From the NCBI RefSeq assembly GCF_047345415.1, contig NZ_JBLFEP010000004.1:62001-126000 (forward strand): DNA of 64,000 bases, read 5' to 3'. The notes under the pieces are model-generated. The model ran no database searches and had not been told where the DNA came from. It saw only the letters and a list, made by a program, of their open reading frames with translations. Of the stretch, positions 8,855-17,723 are shown one piece after another. A program made the translations under genes and the position numbers. Every line of letters begins with the position of its first letter. Positions within the stretch are counted from its first letter, which is position 1. This stretch comes from Maribacter_C sp947494565. Lineage in GTDB: Bacteria > Bacteroidota > Bacteroidia > Flavobacteriales > Flavobacteriaceae.

Positions 8855-10291
8855 ATGAATTTTGGATACCACAAATTATACATTGGGGGTGCGCTAGTCG
8901 ATGCCGTTTCCGGTAAAAGGCACACCGTCGTATGCCCGGCCAACGATGAGCCCACAGCCGAAATAGCTTGGGCAGGTGAAGAAGACGCCACCTTAGCATT
9001 GGTAGCGGCCCAAAAAGGTTTTGAATACTGGTCGAAATTATCGCTTGCCGAACGTACCGAATGGATGACCAAATTGCGGACCGCCGTTCTGGAAAATGAA
9101 CACGAATTACGTGCGGCGATGGTCTATGAAATGGGAAAGACCTACGCGGGCGCTTGGGAAGATATTGAAGGAGTCATCAACGGACTGGAATGGTACCCGG
9201 CTGCCATGAAGAATATGCGCGATGAACAGATTCCGGATTACGAAAATACCCACACACACAAAATGGTACATCAGCCTGCAGGGGTGGCGGTCGCCTATTT
9301 GGCCTGGAATTTTCCTTTGCTCAATGTGGGATTTAAGATGGGTCCCGCATTGGCTGCAGGTTGTTCGCTGATTATTAAACCCTCTGCCGCTTCTCCCCTT
9401 TCCGCTTATTTGATCGGTAAGATCTTACACGATATCAATTTCCCTCCAGGAGTTGTCAATATCTTATGCGGACCCAGCAGCACCGTTGCCCACTCCATGA
9501 CGACAAGCACCATCCCTGCAGTGTTGACCATGATCGGATCAACACAAACCGGACAAAAAGTGATTGCCGACAGTACGACTTCCATTAAAAAATTAGGTAT
9601 GGAACTAGGGGGAAACGCCCCATTCATTGTATTCGAGGATGCCGATTTCGAAAAGGCACTTAATTTGGGAATCGCTTTGAAATTTGGAAATTCAGGTCAA
9701 GTCTGTGTTGCGGCCAACCGCATATTCGTCCATCAAAATATCTATGGGAAATTCTTGGCGGCTTATATCGAACGAGCATCCAAACTTAAATTAGGCCATG
9801 GTGTAGACTCCGATGCCGATATGGGGCCCATGGTGTCAAAAAAAGATCGGGACCGTATGTTCGATTTGATCAAAGATGCGGTAAGTAAGGGAGCCACACT
9901 TGAATACGGAGGGAAAATTCCCAAAGGAAAAGAAAAAGGCAACTGGATTCAGCCTACCGTACTTTCAGGAATGACCCCAGAAATGGAAGTATTCAAAAAG
10001 GAAACCTTCGGTGCCGTGGCATCCTTAATGCCATTTGAAACCGATGATGAAGTGTTGGCCTTGGCAAATGACACCGAATATGGACTGGCCTCCTATATTT
10101 TTACCAACGACCATAGACGAATTGAACGATTTTCAAGAGACCTCCAATTTGGAGAGATTCAAATCAATGGGGTCAAATATTCGATATATCTGCCCCATGG
10201 AGGAATCAAAAACAGCGGAATCGGTCACGATTGCTCACATTTGGCATTGGACGATTATTTGGTCAAAAAGCGGATTTCAATGGCAATCTAG
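8855..10291 (+). CDS. Aldehyde dehydrogenase, probable sugar aldehyde oxidation
   Basis: 478 residues. General base Glu250 (MELGGNAPF), catalytic Cys284 (NSGQVC) and the oxyanion/cofactor segment AWNFPLLN near 150. The family oxidises aldehydes with NAD(P). Lying 14 bp after the enolase-superfamily gene, it probably oxidises the sugar (galactose, or 3,6-anhydro-D-galactose, whose open form is a true aldehyde) to the acid used by that enzyme. It is a different subtype from the aldehyde dehydrogenase at 30909-32363 (NSGQVC here, DNCGQVC there), consistent with two different sugars. Succinate-semialdehyde-type activity is an alternative. Confidence 0.85.
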   Translation: MNFGYHKLYIGGALVDAVSGKRHTVVCPANDEPTAEIAWAGEEDATLALVAAQKGFEYWSKLSLAERTEWMTKLRTAVLENEHELRAAMVYEMGKTYAGAWEDIEGVINGLEWYPAAMKNMRDEQIPDYENTHTHKMVHQPAGVAVAYLAWNFPLLNVGFKMGPALAAGCSLIIKPSAASPLSAYLIGKILHDINFPPGVVNILCGPSSTVAHSMTTSTIPAVLTMIGSTQTGQKVIADSTTSIKKLGMELGGNAPFIVFEDADFEKALNLGIALKFGNSGQVCVAANRIFVHQNIYGKFLAAYIERASKLKLGHGVDSDADMGPMVSKKDRDRMFDLIKDAVSKGATLEYGGKIPKGKEKGNWIQPTVLSGMTPEMEVFKKETFGAVASLMPFETDDEVLALANDTEYGLASYIFTNDHRRIERFSRDLQFGEIQINGVKYSIYLPHGGIKNSGIGHDCSHLALDDYLVKKRISMAI

Positions 10292-10317
10292 GATATTATA
10301 GGCCAAATAAGGGCAAC

Positions 10318-10374
10318 ATTTAGTTTTTGTCGAGTTCACAAATGAAGCAAATTCCCATCGAAACGATACATTTA
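10318..10374 (+). promoter_or_regulatory. Tandem half-site element and -7 box upstream of the aldolase gene
   Basis: ATTTAGT (10318-10324), TTTT, GTCGAGT (10329-10335) is a direct repeat with an 11-bp period. The same layout precedes susC and GH117. A -7-like TACATTTA (10367-10374) is centred 38.5 bp after the centre of the second half-site, the same distance as at GH117. This gives the aldolase and kinase their own promoter although they follow the aldehyde dehydrogenase by only 107 bp. Confidence 0.6.
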
Positions 10375-10398
10375 CAATACAAATAGTAAAACAAGAAT

Positions 10399-11070
10399 AT
10401 GCAACCTATAGTTCAACAGGCCATGTCTCCAGAGTTAATTCAAAAAATCGATACGGCAGGTATCATTGCCGTATTGATCGTTGATGAGGTAAAACATGCC
10501 GTTCCCTTGGCCAATGCCTTGCTTAAAGGAGGTGTTGATGCCATCGAATTAACGCTTCGTACACCAGCAGCATTGGAAGCGGCCAAAATAATTAAGAAAG
10601 AAGTTCCGGAAATCACTTTGGGATTCGGAACAGTACTGACCGTTGACCAAGTAAAAGCAGTAGTGGATATGGGAGCGGATTTTGCTGTATCACCTGGGTG
10701 CAATCCAAAAATCATCGCAGAGGCATATAAACAAGGATTGTCGTTTGCGCCAGGAATCATGACCCCAACAGACATAGAAATTGCCGTACAAGAAGGCTGT
10801 CGAGTACTCAAATTTTTTCCGGCCGCAACCTCGGGTGGTATGAAACACCTTGAAAGCATGTCTGCCCCTTACAACTATTTGGGACTGAAGTTCATTCCCT
10901 TGGGCGGCTGCAATATCGAAAATGCACCAAGCTATTTACAATCCGATTTGATAACCGCCATAGGCGGTACATGGGTCGCCAAAAGAAATTTGATCCAAGC
11001 GGAAGATTGGACCACCATAACACAAAACGCATTGGAAATTAGAAACTTGATCACCAAAATCAGATTGTAA
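10399..11070 (+). CDS. 2-dehydro-3-deoxy-6-phosphogluconate/galactonate aldolase (KDPG aldolase family)
   Basis: 223 residues, the normal length of the Eda/DgoA family. Catalytic Glu50 (IELTLRT) and Schiff-base Lys138 (VLKFFPAATSGG) are present, with the substrate-binding GTVL and SPGCNP loops. It cleaves 2-keto-3-deoxy-6-phospho-aldonate to pyruvate and glyceraldehyde 3-phosphate. Paired with the PfkB kinase 20 bp downstream. Because its promoter carries the same tandem element as the GH117 operon, which lacks its own kinase and aldolase, I infer that this pair serves both galactan sugar routes in the window. Confidence 0.93.
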   Translation: MQPIVQQAMSPELIQKIDTAGIIAVLIVDEVKHAVPLANALLKGGVDAIELTLRTPAALEAAKIIKKEVPEITLGFGTVLTVDQVKAVVDMGADFAVSPGCNPKIIAEAYKQGLSFAPGIMTPTDIEIAVQEGCRVLKFFPAATSGGMKHLESMSAPYNYLGLKFIPLGGCNIENAPSYLQSDLITAIGGTWVAKRNLIQAEDWTTITQNALEIRNLITKIRL

Positions 11071-11090
11071 TACCACATCATCAAAGCACC

Positions 11091-12179
11091 ATGAAAAAAG
11101 TAGTAACCTTTGGAGAAATTATGGGGCGTATGGCCTCACCCGCAAACTTAAGATTGCGACAAACAAGAAATTTTGAAATCACTTATGCCGGAGCCGAAGC
11201 GAGCGTAGCGGCCTCTATATGTAACTTCGGAGGAAAGGCACGGTATGTCACGGCCCTGCCCAAACACTCACTAGCGGAAGCTACAATGGATTCCATACGG
11301 GCCGTTGGTATCGACACGGATTTTATTCTAAGAACCGATGAAGGGCGATTGGGACTATATTTCTTGGAAACGGGAGCGAACCAAAGACCCAGTAACGTGA
11401 TTTACGACAGGGCCGATTCGGCCGTATCTATTACACCAGCAAGCGCCTATGATTGGGATGCTATTTTTGAAGATGCACAATGGTTGCATTTAAGCGGTAT
11501 CACCCCTGCCCTATCGAAGACCGCGGCGGAAGCCACATTGGTAGCCGCCAAAAAAGCAAAAGAAGCTGGTGCTTCCGTTTCCATTGACTTGAATTTCAGG
11601 GGAAAACTGTGGAAATGGGACGCCAACTACACCACCAAAGACCTGGCTCAAAAAACCATGCGGAGTATTCTTCCCTTTATTGATGTCGTCGTGGGCAACG
11701 AGGAAGACTGTCATGATGTTTTAGGCATCCAAGCAGGAGATACCGACGTACATTCGGGAGCCCTCGATACTTCTAGATACCCCGATGTTGCACGTAAAGT
11801 AGTCCAACAATTTCCCAATGTGAGTAAGGTGGCCATTACGTTGCGAGAGAGTCTATCGGCCAGCCATAATAATTGGGGCGCCATGCTTTTCGATGCGGCC
11901 ACGGATTCCCCTTCTTTTGCTCCCTTGGACTCCAACGGGAACTATAACCCATATCAAATCAAAAATATTGTAGATCGTGTAGGCGGAGGGGATTCGTTTG
12001 CAGGTGGTTTGATTTTTGCTTTGACCACCCCTGAATTGAATGAAACCCAAACTGCTGTGAATTATGCGGTTGCGGCTTCTTGTCTAAAGCATTCTATAAA
12101 AGGTGACTTCAATTATTCCACCCGGGCCGAGGTCGAACGTTTGATGGGAGGCAACGCCTCAGGAAGAGTTGTCAGGTAA
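11091..12179 (+). CDS. 2-keto-3-deoxy-aldonate kinase, PfkB/ribokinase family
   Basis: 362 residues, about 30 longer than typical KDG kinases. N-terminal FGEIMGRMASP with the AGAEASVAASICNFGG substrate loop and the C-terminal PfkB signature VGGGDSFAGG, whose Asp is the catalytic base. It phosphorylates 2-keto-3-deoxygluconate or its galacto epimer at O6 with ATP, making the substrate of the aldolase encoded just upstream. It is the only such kinase in the window. Extra residues near 225-275 form a loop absent from short members of the family. The position of this insertion was judged by eye. Confidence 0.9.
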   Translation: MKKVVTFGEIMGRMASPANLRLRQTRNFEITYAGAEASVAASICNFGGKARYVTALPKHSLAEATMDSIRAVGIDTDFILRTDEGRLGLYFLETGANQRPSNVIYDRADSAVSITPASAYDWDAIFEDAQWLHLSGITPALSKTAAEATLVAAKKAKEAGASVSIDLNFRGKLWKWDANYTTKDLAQKTMRSILPFIDVVVGNEEDCHDVLGIQAGDTDVHSGALDTSRYPDVARKVVQQFPNVSKVAITLRESLSASHNNWGAMLFDAATDSPSFAPLDSNGNYNPYQIKNIVDRVGGGDSFAGGLIFALTTPELNETQTAVNYAVAASCLKHSIKGDFNYSTRAEVERLMGGNASGRVVR

Positions 12180-12230
12180 AGCAATACATGGCAATTTTGC
12201 GTGGTAATTGAAGGGAACGGTCTTAGTGAA

Positions 12231-12293
12231 TCGACGCAGGCGCCAATACTATTTGCCTGACCGCAATCAATTATAAACCTCGATTATCGAGTC
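12231..12293. repeat. Intergenic element with palindrome CTCGATTATCGAG, copy 2
   Basis: The 13-bp palindrome at 12279-12291 is identical to copy 1 (5496-5508). Flanks match as TTnTAAAyCTCGATTATCGAGT, and TCGACGCA lies 48 bp upstream. The sequence between these anchors has diverged and keeps only a weak GCAGGC/GCCTG pairing. It lies in the 222-bp gap between the kinase and the first lipoprotein sulfatase, so both copies precede a new transcription unit in the same gene neighbourhood. Confidence 0.5.
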
Positions 12294-12401
12294 AAGGGCT
12301 TCAATCTTGATCAATAATGTCATCTTAAGTAAAGAAACAAAAGGAAATACCTATTTTACATTGGAAGAGGGAAACCATATAATTCAATTCTAACAAGCGT
12401 T

Positions 12402-14267
12402 ATGTCATTTAAAAAAATAGTCTCCTTAGTACTGATGGTTTTCCTTTTTTCCTGCCAAGAAAAAGAAGAACCGGAGAAAAAACCCAATATCGTATGGCTC
12501 GTTAGTGAGGACAATTCGAAACATTTTCTAAAATTATATGACGAGGGCGGCGCTCCTATGCCACATGTTGAGGCCTTGGCAAAAAAGGGAATCGTTTTCA
12601 ACAATGCGTTTTCCAACGCTCCGGTTTGTTCTGTGGCGCGAAGCACGATCATCTCCGGCTGTTACGCACCGAGAGTCGGCACCCAATACCACCGAAGAAT
12701 GGAACTGGCACCCATGCCCGAAGGTTTGAAAATGTTTCCCGAGTATTTAAGGGAAGCGGGGTATTATACCACGAACAATGCTAAGGAAGATTATAATTTC
12801 GTAAAGTCGGATAGTGTTTGGGATGAATCCTCAAAGGAAGCCACCTATAAAAATCGAAAACCAGGTCAGCCTTTTTTCCACGTACAGAATTTCCATGCTA
12901 CCCATGAAGGACAATTGCATTTCACCAAGAGCCAAATGGATAGCACGCCTACCCAAACCTCAGTCGAAAACGTTACGGTTTTCCCCTATCACCCAGACAC
13001 ACCAAGCTACCGCTATACCAATGCCTACTATCGGGATTTACACCAAAAGGTAGATACGCAAATCGGGGAATTCTTAAACCAATTGGAAACAGACGGGGTG
13101 ATGGAGAACACGATTATCTTTTATTACGGAGACCATGGAGGGGTGCTTCCCAGAAGCAAGGGATACATCTATGAAAGTGGGCTACATGTACCTATGGTTG
13201 TCTATGTTCCTGAAAAGTGGAAACATCTGACTCCGATACAATCAGGCAGTAGAACGGACGCTTTTGTACAATTTATTGACCTGGCCCCTACCATATTGAA
13301 TTTGGCCGGAATCCCTATACCCGAACAAATCGATGGAAAACCCTTTTTGGGAGAATCCGTAAGCTTGCAACAACTTGAACAACGGGATACGGCCATCGGT
13401 TACGCCGATAGGTTTGATGAAAAATACGATTTAGTGCGGTCTATTCGAAAGGGGAAATATAAATACATGAGAAATTACCAACCCTTCAATGTAGATGCAC
13501 TCTTTAATTTCTATCGGTACAAAATGCTAGCCTATTCGGAATGGAAGGAGCTTTTTAAGGCCGGGGATCTAAATGATGAACAGCAACAGTTTTTTGAGGC
13601 CCGTACGCCCGAAGCCTTATACGATATTGAAAAAGATCCGCATGAAGTCTATAATTTAGCAGCGGACCCAAAGTATCAAAACACCCTGCTGGAACTCCGT
13701 ACAAACCTACAAGATCAGGTGAAGTCCATGCCCGATTTAAGCTTTTATCCCGAATCCTATTTCTTGGAAGCAGGCCTTTCCAATCCGGTGGGTTTTGGGC
13801 AACAGCATAAAAACGAAATTTCGGAATTGATTGACATCGCCGATTTGAGTTTACGACCCTTTGAGGCCGCCAAAGCGGATATTGAGAAAGCCTTGTTATC
13901 CGATAATCCCTGGAAACGATATTGGGGCTTGATGGTCTGCAGTACTTTTGGAAAAGAATCCTCCCCCTTTTTCAAAATGGGAGTACAACTGTCAAAATAC
14001 GATTCCAACAATCTGGTACGCGCCAGGGCTATTGAATACCTTATGCTTCATGTTCAGAATGTACCCAACACCCTAATTTTGGAGGTACTCGAAAATTCCG
14101 AGTCTGAAACCGAGACCAATCTCATATTGAACAGTATTGCATTGATCAAAACACAACGACCCGATTTTAAGATAACCATTCCCAAATCGATGTTTCCAGC
14201 GAACTGGACGGATCAAGCTGGAGATTTGGTCAACCGCCGTATCGATTTTATAAATGAAAACTACTAA
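12402..14267 (+). CDS. Lipoprotein sulfatase with C-terminal extension
   Basis: 621 residues. Lipoprotein signal ending at Cys18 (VFLFSC). The site to be converted to formylglycine is Cys76 in CSVAR, where the third position is Val in place of the usual Pro or Ala. Metal ligands lie in SEDNS (36-38) and YGDHGGVLPRSKG. A sulfatase domain of about 440 residues is followed by roughly 150 residues that look helical and repeat-like (SNNLVRARAIEYLMLH). It is probably anchored to the membrane and acts on sulfated galactan oligosaccharides. The next sulfatase gene starts 15 bp after the stop. Regiospecificity cannot be told from sequence. Confidence 0.9.
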   Translation: MSFKKIVSLVLMVFLFSCQEKEEPEKKPNIVWLVSEDNSKHFLKLYDEGGAPMPHVEALAKKGIVFNNAFSNAPVCSVARSTIISGCYAPRVGTQYHRRMELAPMPEGLKMFPEYLREAGYYTTNNAKEDYNFVKSDSVWDESSKEATYKNRKPGQPFFHVQNFHATHEGQLHFTKSQMDSTPTQTSVENVTVFPYHPDTPSYRYTNAYYRDLHQKVDTQIGEFLNQLETDGVMENTIIFYYGDHGGVLPRSKGYIYESGLHVPMVVYVPEKWKHLTPIQSGSRTDAFVQFIDLAPTILNLAGIPIPEQIDGKPFLGESVSLQQLEQRDTAIGYADRFDEKYDLVRSIRKGKYKYMRNYQPFNVDALFNFYRYKMLAYSEWKELFKAGDLNDEQQQFFEARTPEALYDIEKDPHEVYNLAADPKYQNTLLELRTNLQDQVKSMPDLSFYPESYFLEAGLSNPVGFGQQHKNEISELIDIADLSLRPFEAAKADIEKALLSDNPWKRYWGLMVCSTFGKESSPFFKMGVQLSKYDSNNLVRARAIEYLMLHVQNVPNTLILEVLENSESETETNLILNSIALIKTQRPDFKITIPKSMFPANWTDQAGDLVNRRIDFINENY

Positions 14268-14282
14268 TTGAAATACCACAGC

Positions 14283-15833
14283 ATGAAAAAAAATATCCTA
14301 ATCAGTGTCGGTTTTTTGCTGGCCTTTGTATCGTGTAAAGAGGAAAAGAAAAGCGTAGAAACCCCCAAAGAGATAACCAAACCTAACATCGTCATCATTT
14401 ATGCCGATGACCTGGGGTATGGAGAGTTGGGCGCGTATGGAGCTACGGCATTGAAAACACCCAATCTTGATCGATTGGCCAATGGCGGAATGCGATTCAC
14501 CAACGGTTATGCTTCCTCCGCTACTTGCACACCCAGCAGATATGCACTACTCACGGGCATCTATCCTTGGAGGAACGAACAGGCGAAAATACTTCCGGGT
14601 ACAGCACCTCTGATTATCGACACAGCGCAGAATACGATTCCGAAGATGTTGAAAAAGCAAGGGTATCATACGGGCATTGTTGGAAAATGGCACTTAGGTC
14701 TTGGTACCGGTAATGTCAATTGGAACGAACGAATCAGCCCGGGTCCTAACGAAGTGGGATTTGATTACAGCAACATTCTGGCCGCTACCCAAGATAGGGT
14801 ACCCACGGTTTATATTGAAAATGGACATGTCGTCAATCTCGATCCAAACGATCCCATTGAGGTGAATTATCAAGAGAATTTTGAAGGGGAACCCACCGGG
14901 CTCGAAAATCCTGAAATGCTCAAAATGAAATGGCACCATGGACATAATAATAGTATTGTAAACGGAATACCCCGCATCGGCTTTATGAAAGGAGGCGAGG
15001 CCGCCAAATGGGTTGATGAGGATATGGCGGATTACTTTTTGGCTGAAGCACAGACCTATGTGAAGGAGCATAAAGACAAGCCCTTTTTCTTGTATTATGC
15101 CTTGCAGCAGCCCCACGTACCCCGAACTCCACATTCGAGATTTGTAGGTGCATCAGGTATGGGGCCAAGGGGTGATGTTATTGTGGAAGCGGATGCCATG
15201 GTAGGTGAATTTGTAAAAACTTTGGAAGCGGAAGGACTGTTAGAAAACACCCTTATTGTTTTTTCCAGCGATAATGGGCCTGTTGTAAATGACGGATATT
15301 ATGATGACTCGGTAGAAAAATTAGGAGACCACACCCCTGCAGGCGTGCTCCGTGGGGGAAAGTATAGCTTATTCGAAGCGGGTACCCGCGTTCCCTTCTT
15401 TACCTATTGGAAAGGTAAGATCAGTTCCGGTGTTTCCGATGCGATGGTTTCTCAACTCGACCTGTTTTCTTCTATTGCCGCATTGGTCGATAGCAACGAA
15501 AGAACGGATGATAGTCAAGAGTTATTGGATTTGTTCTTGGGACAAGGTCAAGAAGGGCGTGAGCAAATGGTTATCGAAGCGACTTCAAGAACCGCTTTTC
15601 GACAGGGCGATTGGGCAATGATCCCACCCTATGACGGACCCCAAATCAATACACAGGTGAATATCGAGTTGGCGAATTCCGATGCGTACTTACTATATAA
15701 CCTGAAGGAAGATATCGGTCAGCAAAATAATTTGGCGAAAACCAATCCCGAAAAATTACAACAAATGATCAAAGCCTATGAGGCCATTCGTAGCACGGAG
15801 CAGATGAGCGTGGAACAACTGGAATTAAAATAG
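14283..15833 (+). CDS. Lipoprotein arylsulfatase-type sulfatase
   Basis: 516 residues from the ATG at 14283. A TTG 15 bp earlier is in frame but would put residues ahead of the MKKN signal start. Lipobox FVSC at Cys18. Classical formylglycine motif CTPSR with Cys82, metal ligands ADDLGYGE (41-48), and the KWHLG and SSDNGPV motifs further on. It would desulfate an algal galactan fragment outside the inner membrane. With the preceding sulfatase and the GntP permease (8 bp downstream) it forms a three-gene unit, so desulfation and import of a product appear to be coupled. Confidence 0.93.
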   Translation: MKKNILISVGFLLAFVSCKEEKKSVETPKEITKPNIVIIYADDLGYGELGAYGATALKTPNLDRLANGGMRFTNGYASSATCTPSRYALLTGIYPWRNEQAKILPGTAPLIIDTAQNTIPKMLKKQGYHTGIVGKWHLGLGTGNVNWNERISPGPNEVGFDYSNILAATQDRVPTVYIENGHVVNLDPNDPIEVNYQENFEGEPTGLENPEMLKMKWHHGHNNSIVNGIPRIGFMKGGEAAKWVDEDMADYFLAEAQTYVKEHKDKPFFLYYALQQPHVPRTPHSRFVGASGMGPRGDVIVEADAMVGEFVKTLEAEGLLENTLIVFSSDNGPVVNDGYYDDSVEKLGDHTPAGVLRGGKYSLFEAGTRVPFFTYWKGKISSGVSDAMVSQLDLFSSIAALVDSNERTDDSQELLDLFLGQGQEGREQMVIEATSRTAFRQGDWAMIPPYDGPQINTQVNIELANSDAYLLYNLKEDIGQQNNLAKTNPEKLQQMIKAYEAIRSTEQMSVEQLELK

Positions 15834-15840
15834 GGAATAA

Positions 15841-17136
15841 ATGACCGGCCTTGCTGTTTTAATCGGATGTATCGTATTGCTCATAGTCGCGATTACGATA
15901 CTAAAAGTGCATCCGATTCCAGCATTGCTGATTGCCGGTTTGATTTTGGGACTGTCTTCCGGTGGTTCGGTAGAGGCCGTTACGGAAAGCCTTTTAAGCG
16001 GCTTCGGCAATACGCTAAAATGGATTGGCCTAGTCATCCTTTTTGGCACCTTATTGGGCGAGATTTTAGCGGTAACCGGTGGTGCCGATGTAATTGCGGA
16101 TAGCGTCATCAAGGTTTTTGGAATCAAGCGACTGCCCCTGGCCATGGCCGTTATCGGTTTTCTAGTCGGTATTCCCGTTTTTGTCGATGTCGCCTATCTG
16201 ACGCTGTTGCCAACCATCATTGCCCTATCGCGTAAATCAGGACATTCGGTGCTTGTATTAGGCCTTTCTCTGGCCAGTAGTTTGACTGTTGCGCATGCCT
16301 TGATTCCCCCAACCCCGGGACCGCTAGCCGTAGCGGCCATTTTGGAAACCGATATTGGCGGAATGATACCGATTAATGTGACCGTTGGCCTAGTTGCGGT
16401 CGTTGGAGGATTGCTCTGGATAAAATTCAACAAACACTACCTCGCCCTTCCGCTTAGTAAAAGACTCCTTGTGGATGAAGGCGACAAAAAAAAGATACAC
16501 GGATCAAAGCGCGCTTTGCCCTTCATAGCACTACTTATACCACTGATCTTGATGGGAATGGGAAATCTGTTTTCTTCGGATACGCCGGTTATAGCTTTTA
16601 TCAAAAATCCGGTTTGGGCACTTCTTATCGGCGTCGTTTTCGCGCTGCCCCTGTTAGAACGGAAGGGCTTCTCAAAAAAATTGAATGACTTCTTTCAAAC
16701 AGCAGGTGCTAAGTCGGCTACGGTTATATTGATTACCGGAACCGGAGGTGCCTTTGGTCAGGTAATCAAGGATACGGAAATCGTAAATGCGCTATTGCCC
16801 GATGCGAGTGGATGGTCAGCCTTCGGAATCCTGTTGCCTTTTCTATTGAGTTTTATGTTTACTACCGTTACCGGTTCTATTACGGTCTCATTGATTACCA
16901 CCGCTTCGATTATGGCACCCATAATTGCCAATGGTAGTCTCCCGCCTGAATTGACGGCTGCTGCCATTGGTGCTGGCTCATTAGGGGTTATACAAGTAAA
17001 CAGTAGTTTTTTTTGGTTGTTCAAGGAAGTACATGACATCGGTACGACCAAATTGCTGAAGACCTTTAGTGTATTAACCGCGGTAGTCTCCATATTTGCC
17101 GGACTTATGGTTTTTGTACTCTTCCTTTTCAAATAG
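15841..17136 (+). CDS. GntP-family gluconate/sugar-acid:H+ symporter
   Basis: 431 residues, almost entirely hydrophobic, with about a dozen predicted membrane segments. The family hallmark AHALIPPTPGPLAVA is near residue 150, as in gluconate permeases. Inner-membrane symporter for an aldonic acid. The substrate would fit a galactonate-type acid used by the enzymes at 7701-12179. Last gene of the sulfatase operon. The region downstream holds the susC promoter. Confidence 0.9.
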   Translation: MTGLAVLIGCIVLLIVAITILKVHPIPALLIAGLILGLSSGGSVEAVTESLLSGFGNTLKWIGLVILFGTLLGEILAVTGGADVIADSVIKVFGIKRLPLAMAVIGFLVGIPVFVDVAYLTLLPTIIALSRKSGHSVLVLGLSLASSLTVAHALIPPTPGPLAVAAILETDIGGMIPINVTVGLVAVVGGLLWIKFNKHYLALPLSKRLLVDEGDKKKIHGSKRALPFIALLIPLILMGMGNLFSSDTPVIAFIKNPVWALLIGVVFALPLLERKGFSKKLNDFFQTAGAKSATVILITGTGGAFGQVIKDTEIVNALLPDASGWSAFGILLPFLLSFMFTTVTGSITVSLITTASIMAPIIANGSLPPELTAAAIGAGSLGVIQVNSSFFWLFKEVHDIGTTKLLKTFSVLTAVVSIFAGLMVFVLFLFK

Positions 17137-17723
17137 TCACTTCTAGTACATTTCGATGGCTACCCATCAAAACCGATCATTTCCCTTGTTAAAATAGTGC
17201 CACCATCGGTTAATGGCAGTTCATTTGAAACAGATACTACTCGCTAATTTTAAACAATCGAACATGGCCACTTTAATGAAAAAGAACATTTCAAGATGAT
17301 ATTTTTTGTTAAAGCAATATTAAAATCATATGTAATACACTAGGAACCATTTGTTCACTAGTACCAGTTTAAAGTTCATCACATTTGTTGGTGTACGTTA
17401 TCGAATTGTCTAGGTACACTAAATGTATTAAATAACGAATGACACACAAACAATGTTAAATTCTAACACCGCGAAAGTCAATAATGCTGTCAATGATGTC
17501 TCGAAAATGTTAAAATTCGAGAAAATCAGCGGACTGTCGCCTTTGTCTAGTTTTAGTCTAGTGCGATTTTTATTATGGTGATGCACTATTCTTAGTTTTA
17601 CTTAAATCAAATTGCGGAATCAACATTCAAGTGGTAAAAATTTAAGAATATCATACTGTTTTTCAACAAAAAGAACCGACCCTAAAAATATTTTTTAACT
17701 CAGAACTATTTCAACTTAAACCA
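17137..17723 (+). promoter_or_regulatory. 587-bp promoter region of the susCD operon
   Basis: No gene seen. It holds several symmetrical sites: GTGTAC (17391-17396)/GTACAC (17414-17419), the perfect 7-bp inverted repeat TCTCGAA (17499-17505)/TTCGAGA (17516-17522), and the exact tandem GTCTAGT-TTTA-GTCTAGT (17545-17562). A -7-like TAGTTTTA (17593-17600) lies 37.5 bp from the second half-site centre, leaving about 115 nt of AT-rich leader before susC. The length and density of sites suggest control by more than one regulator. Confidence 0.6.

Noticed and set aside
17391..17419. GTGTAC/GTACAC repeat as a definite operator of susC
   Set aside because: Six-base arms at a 17-bp spacing are not rare in AT-rich DNA. 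Kept only as part of the promoter region description.
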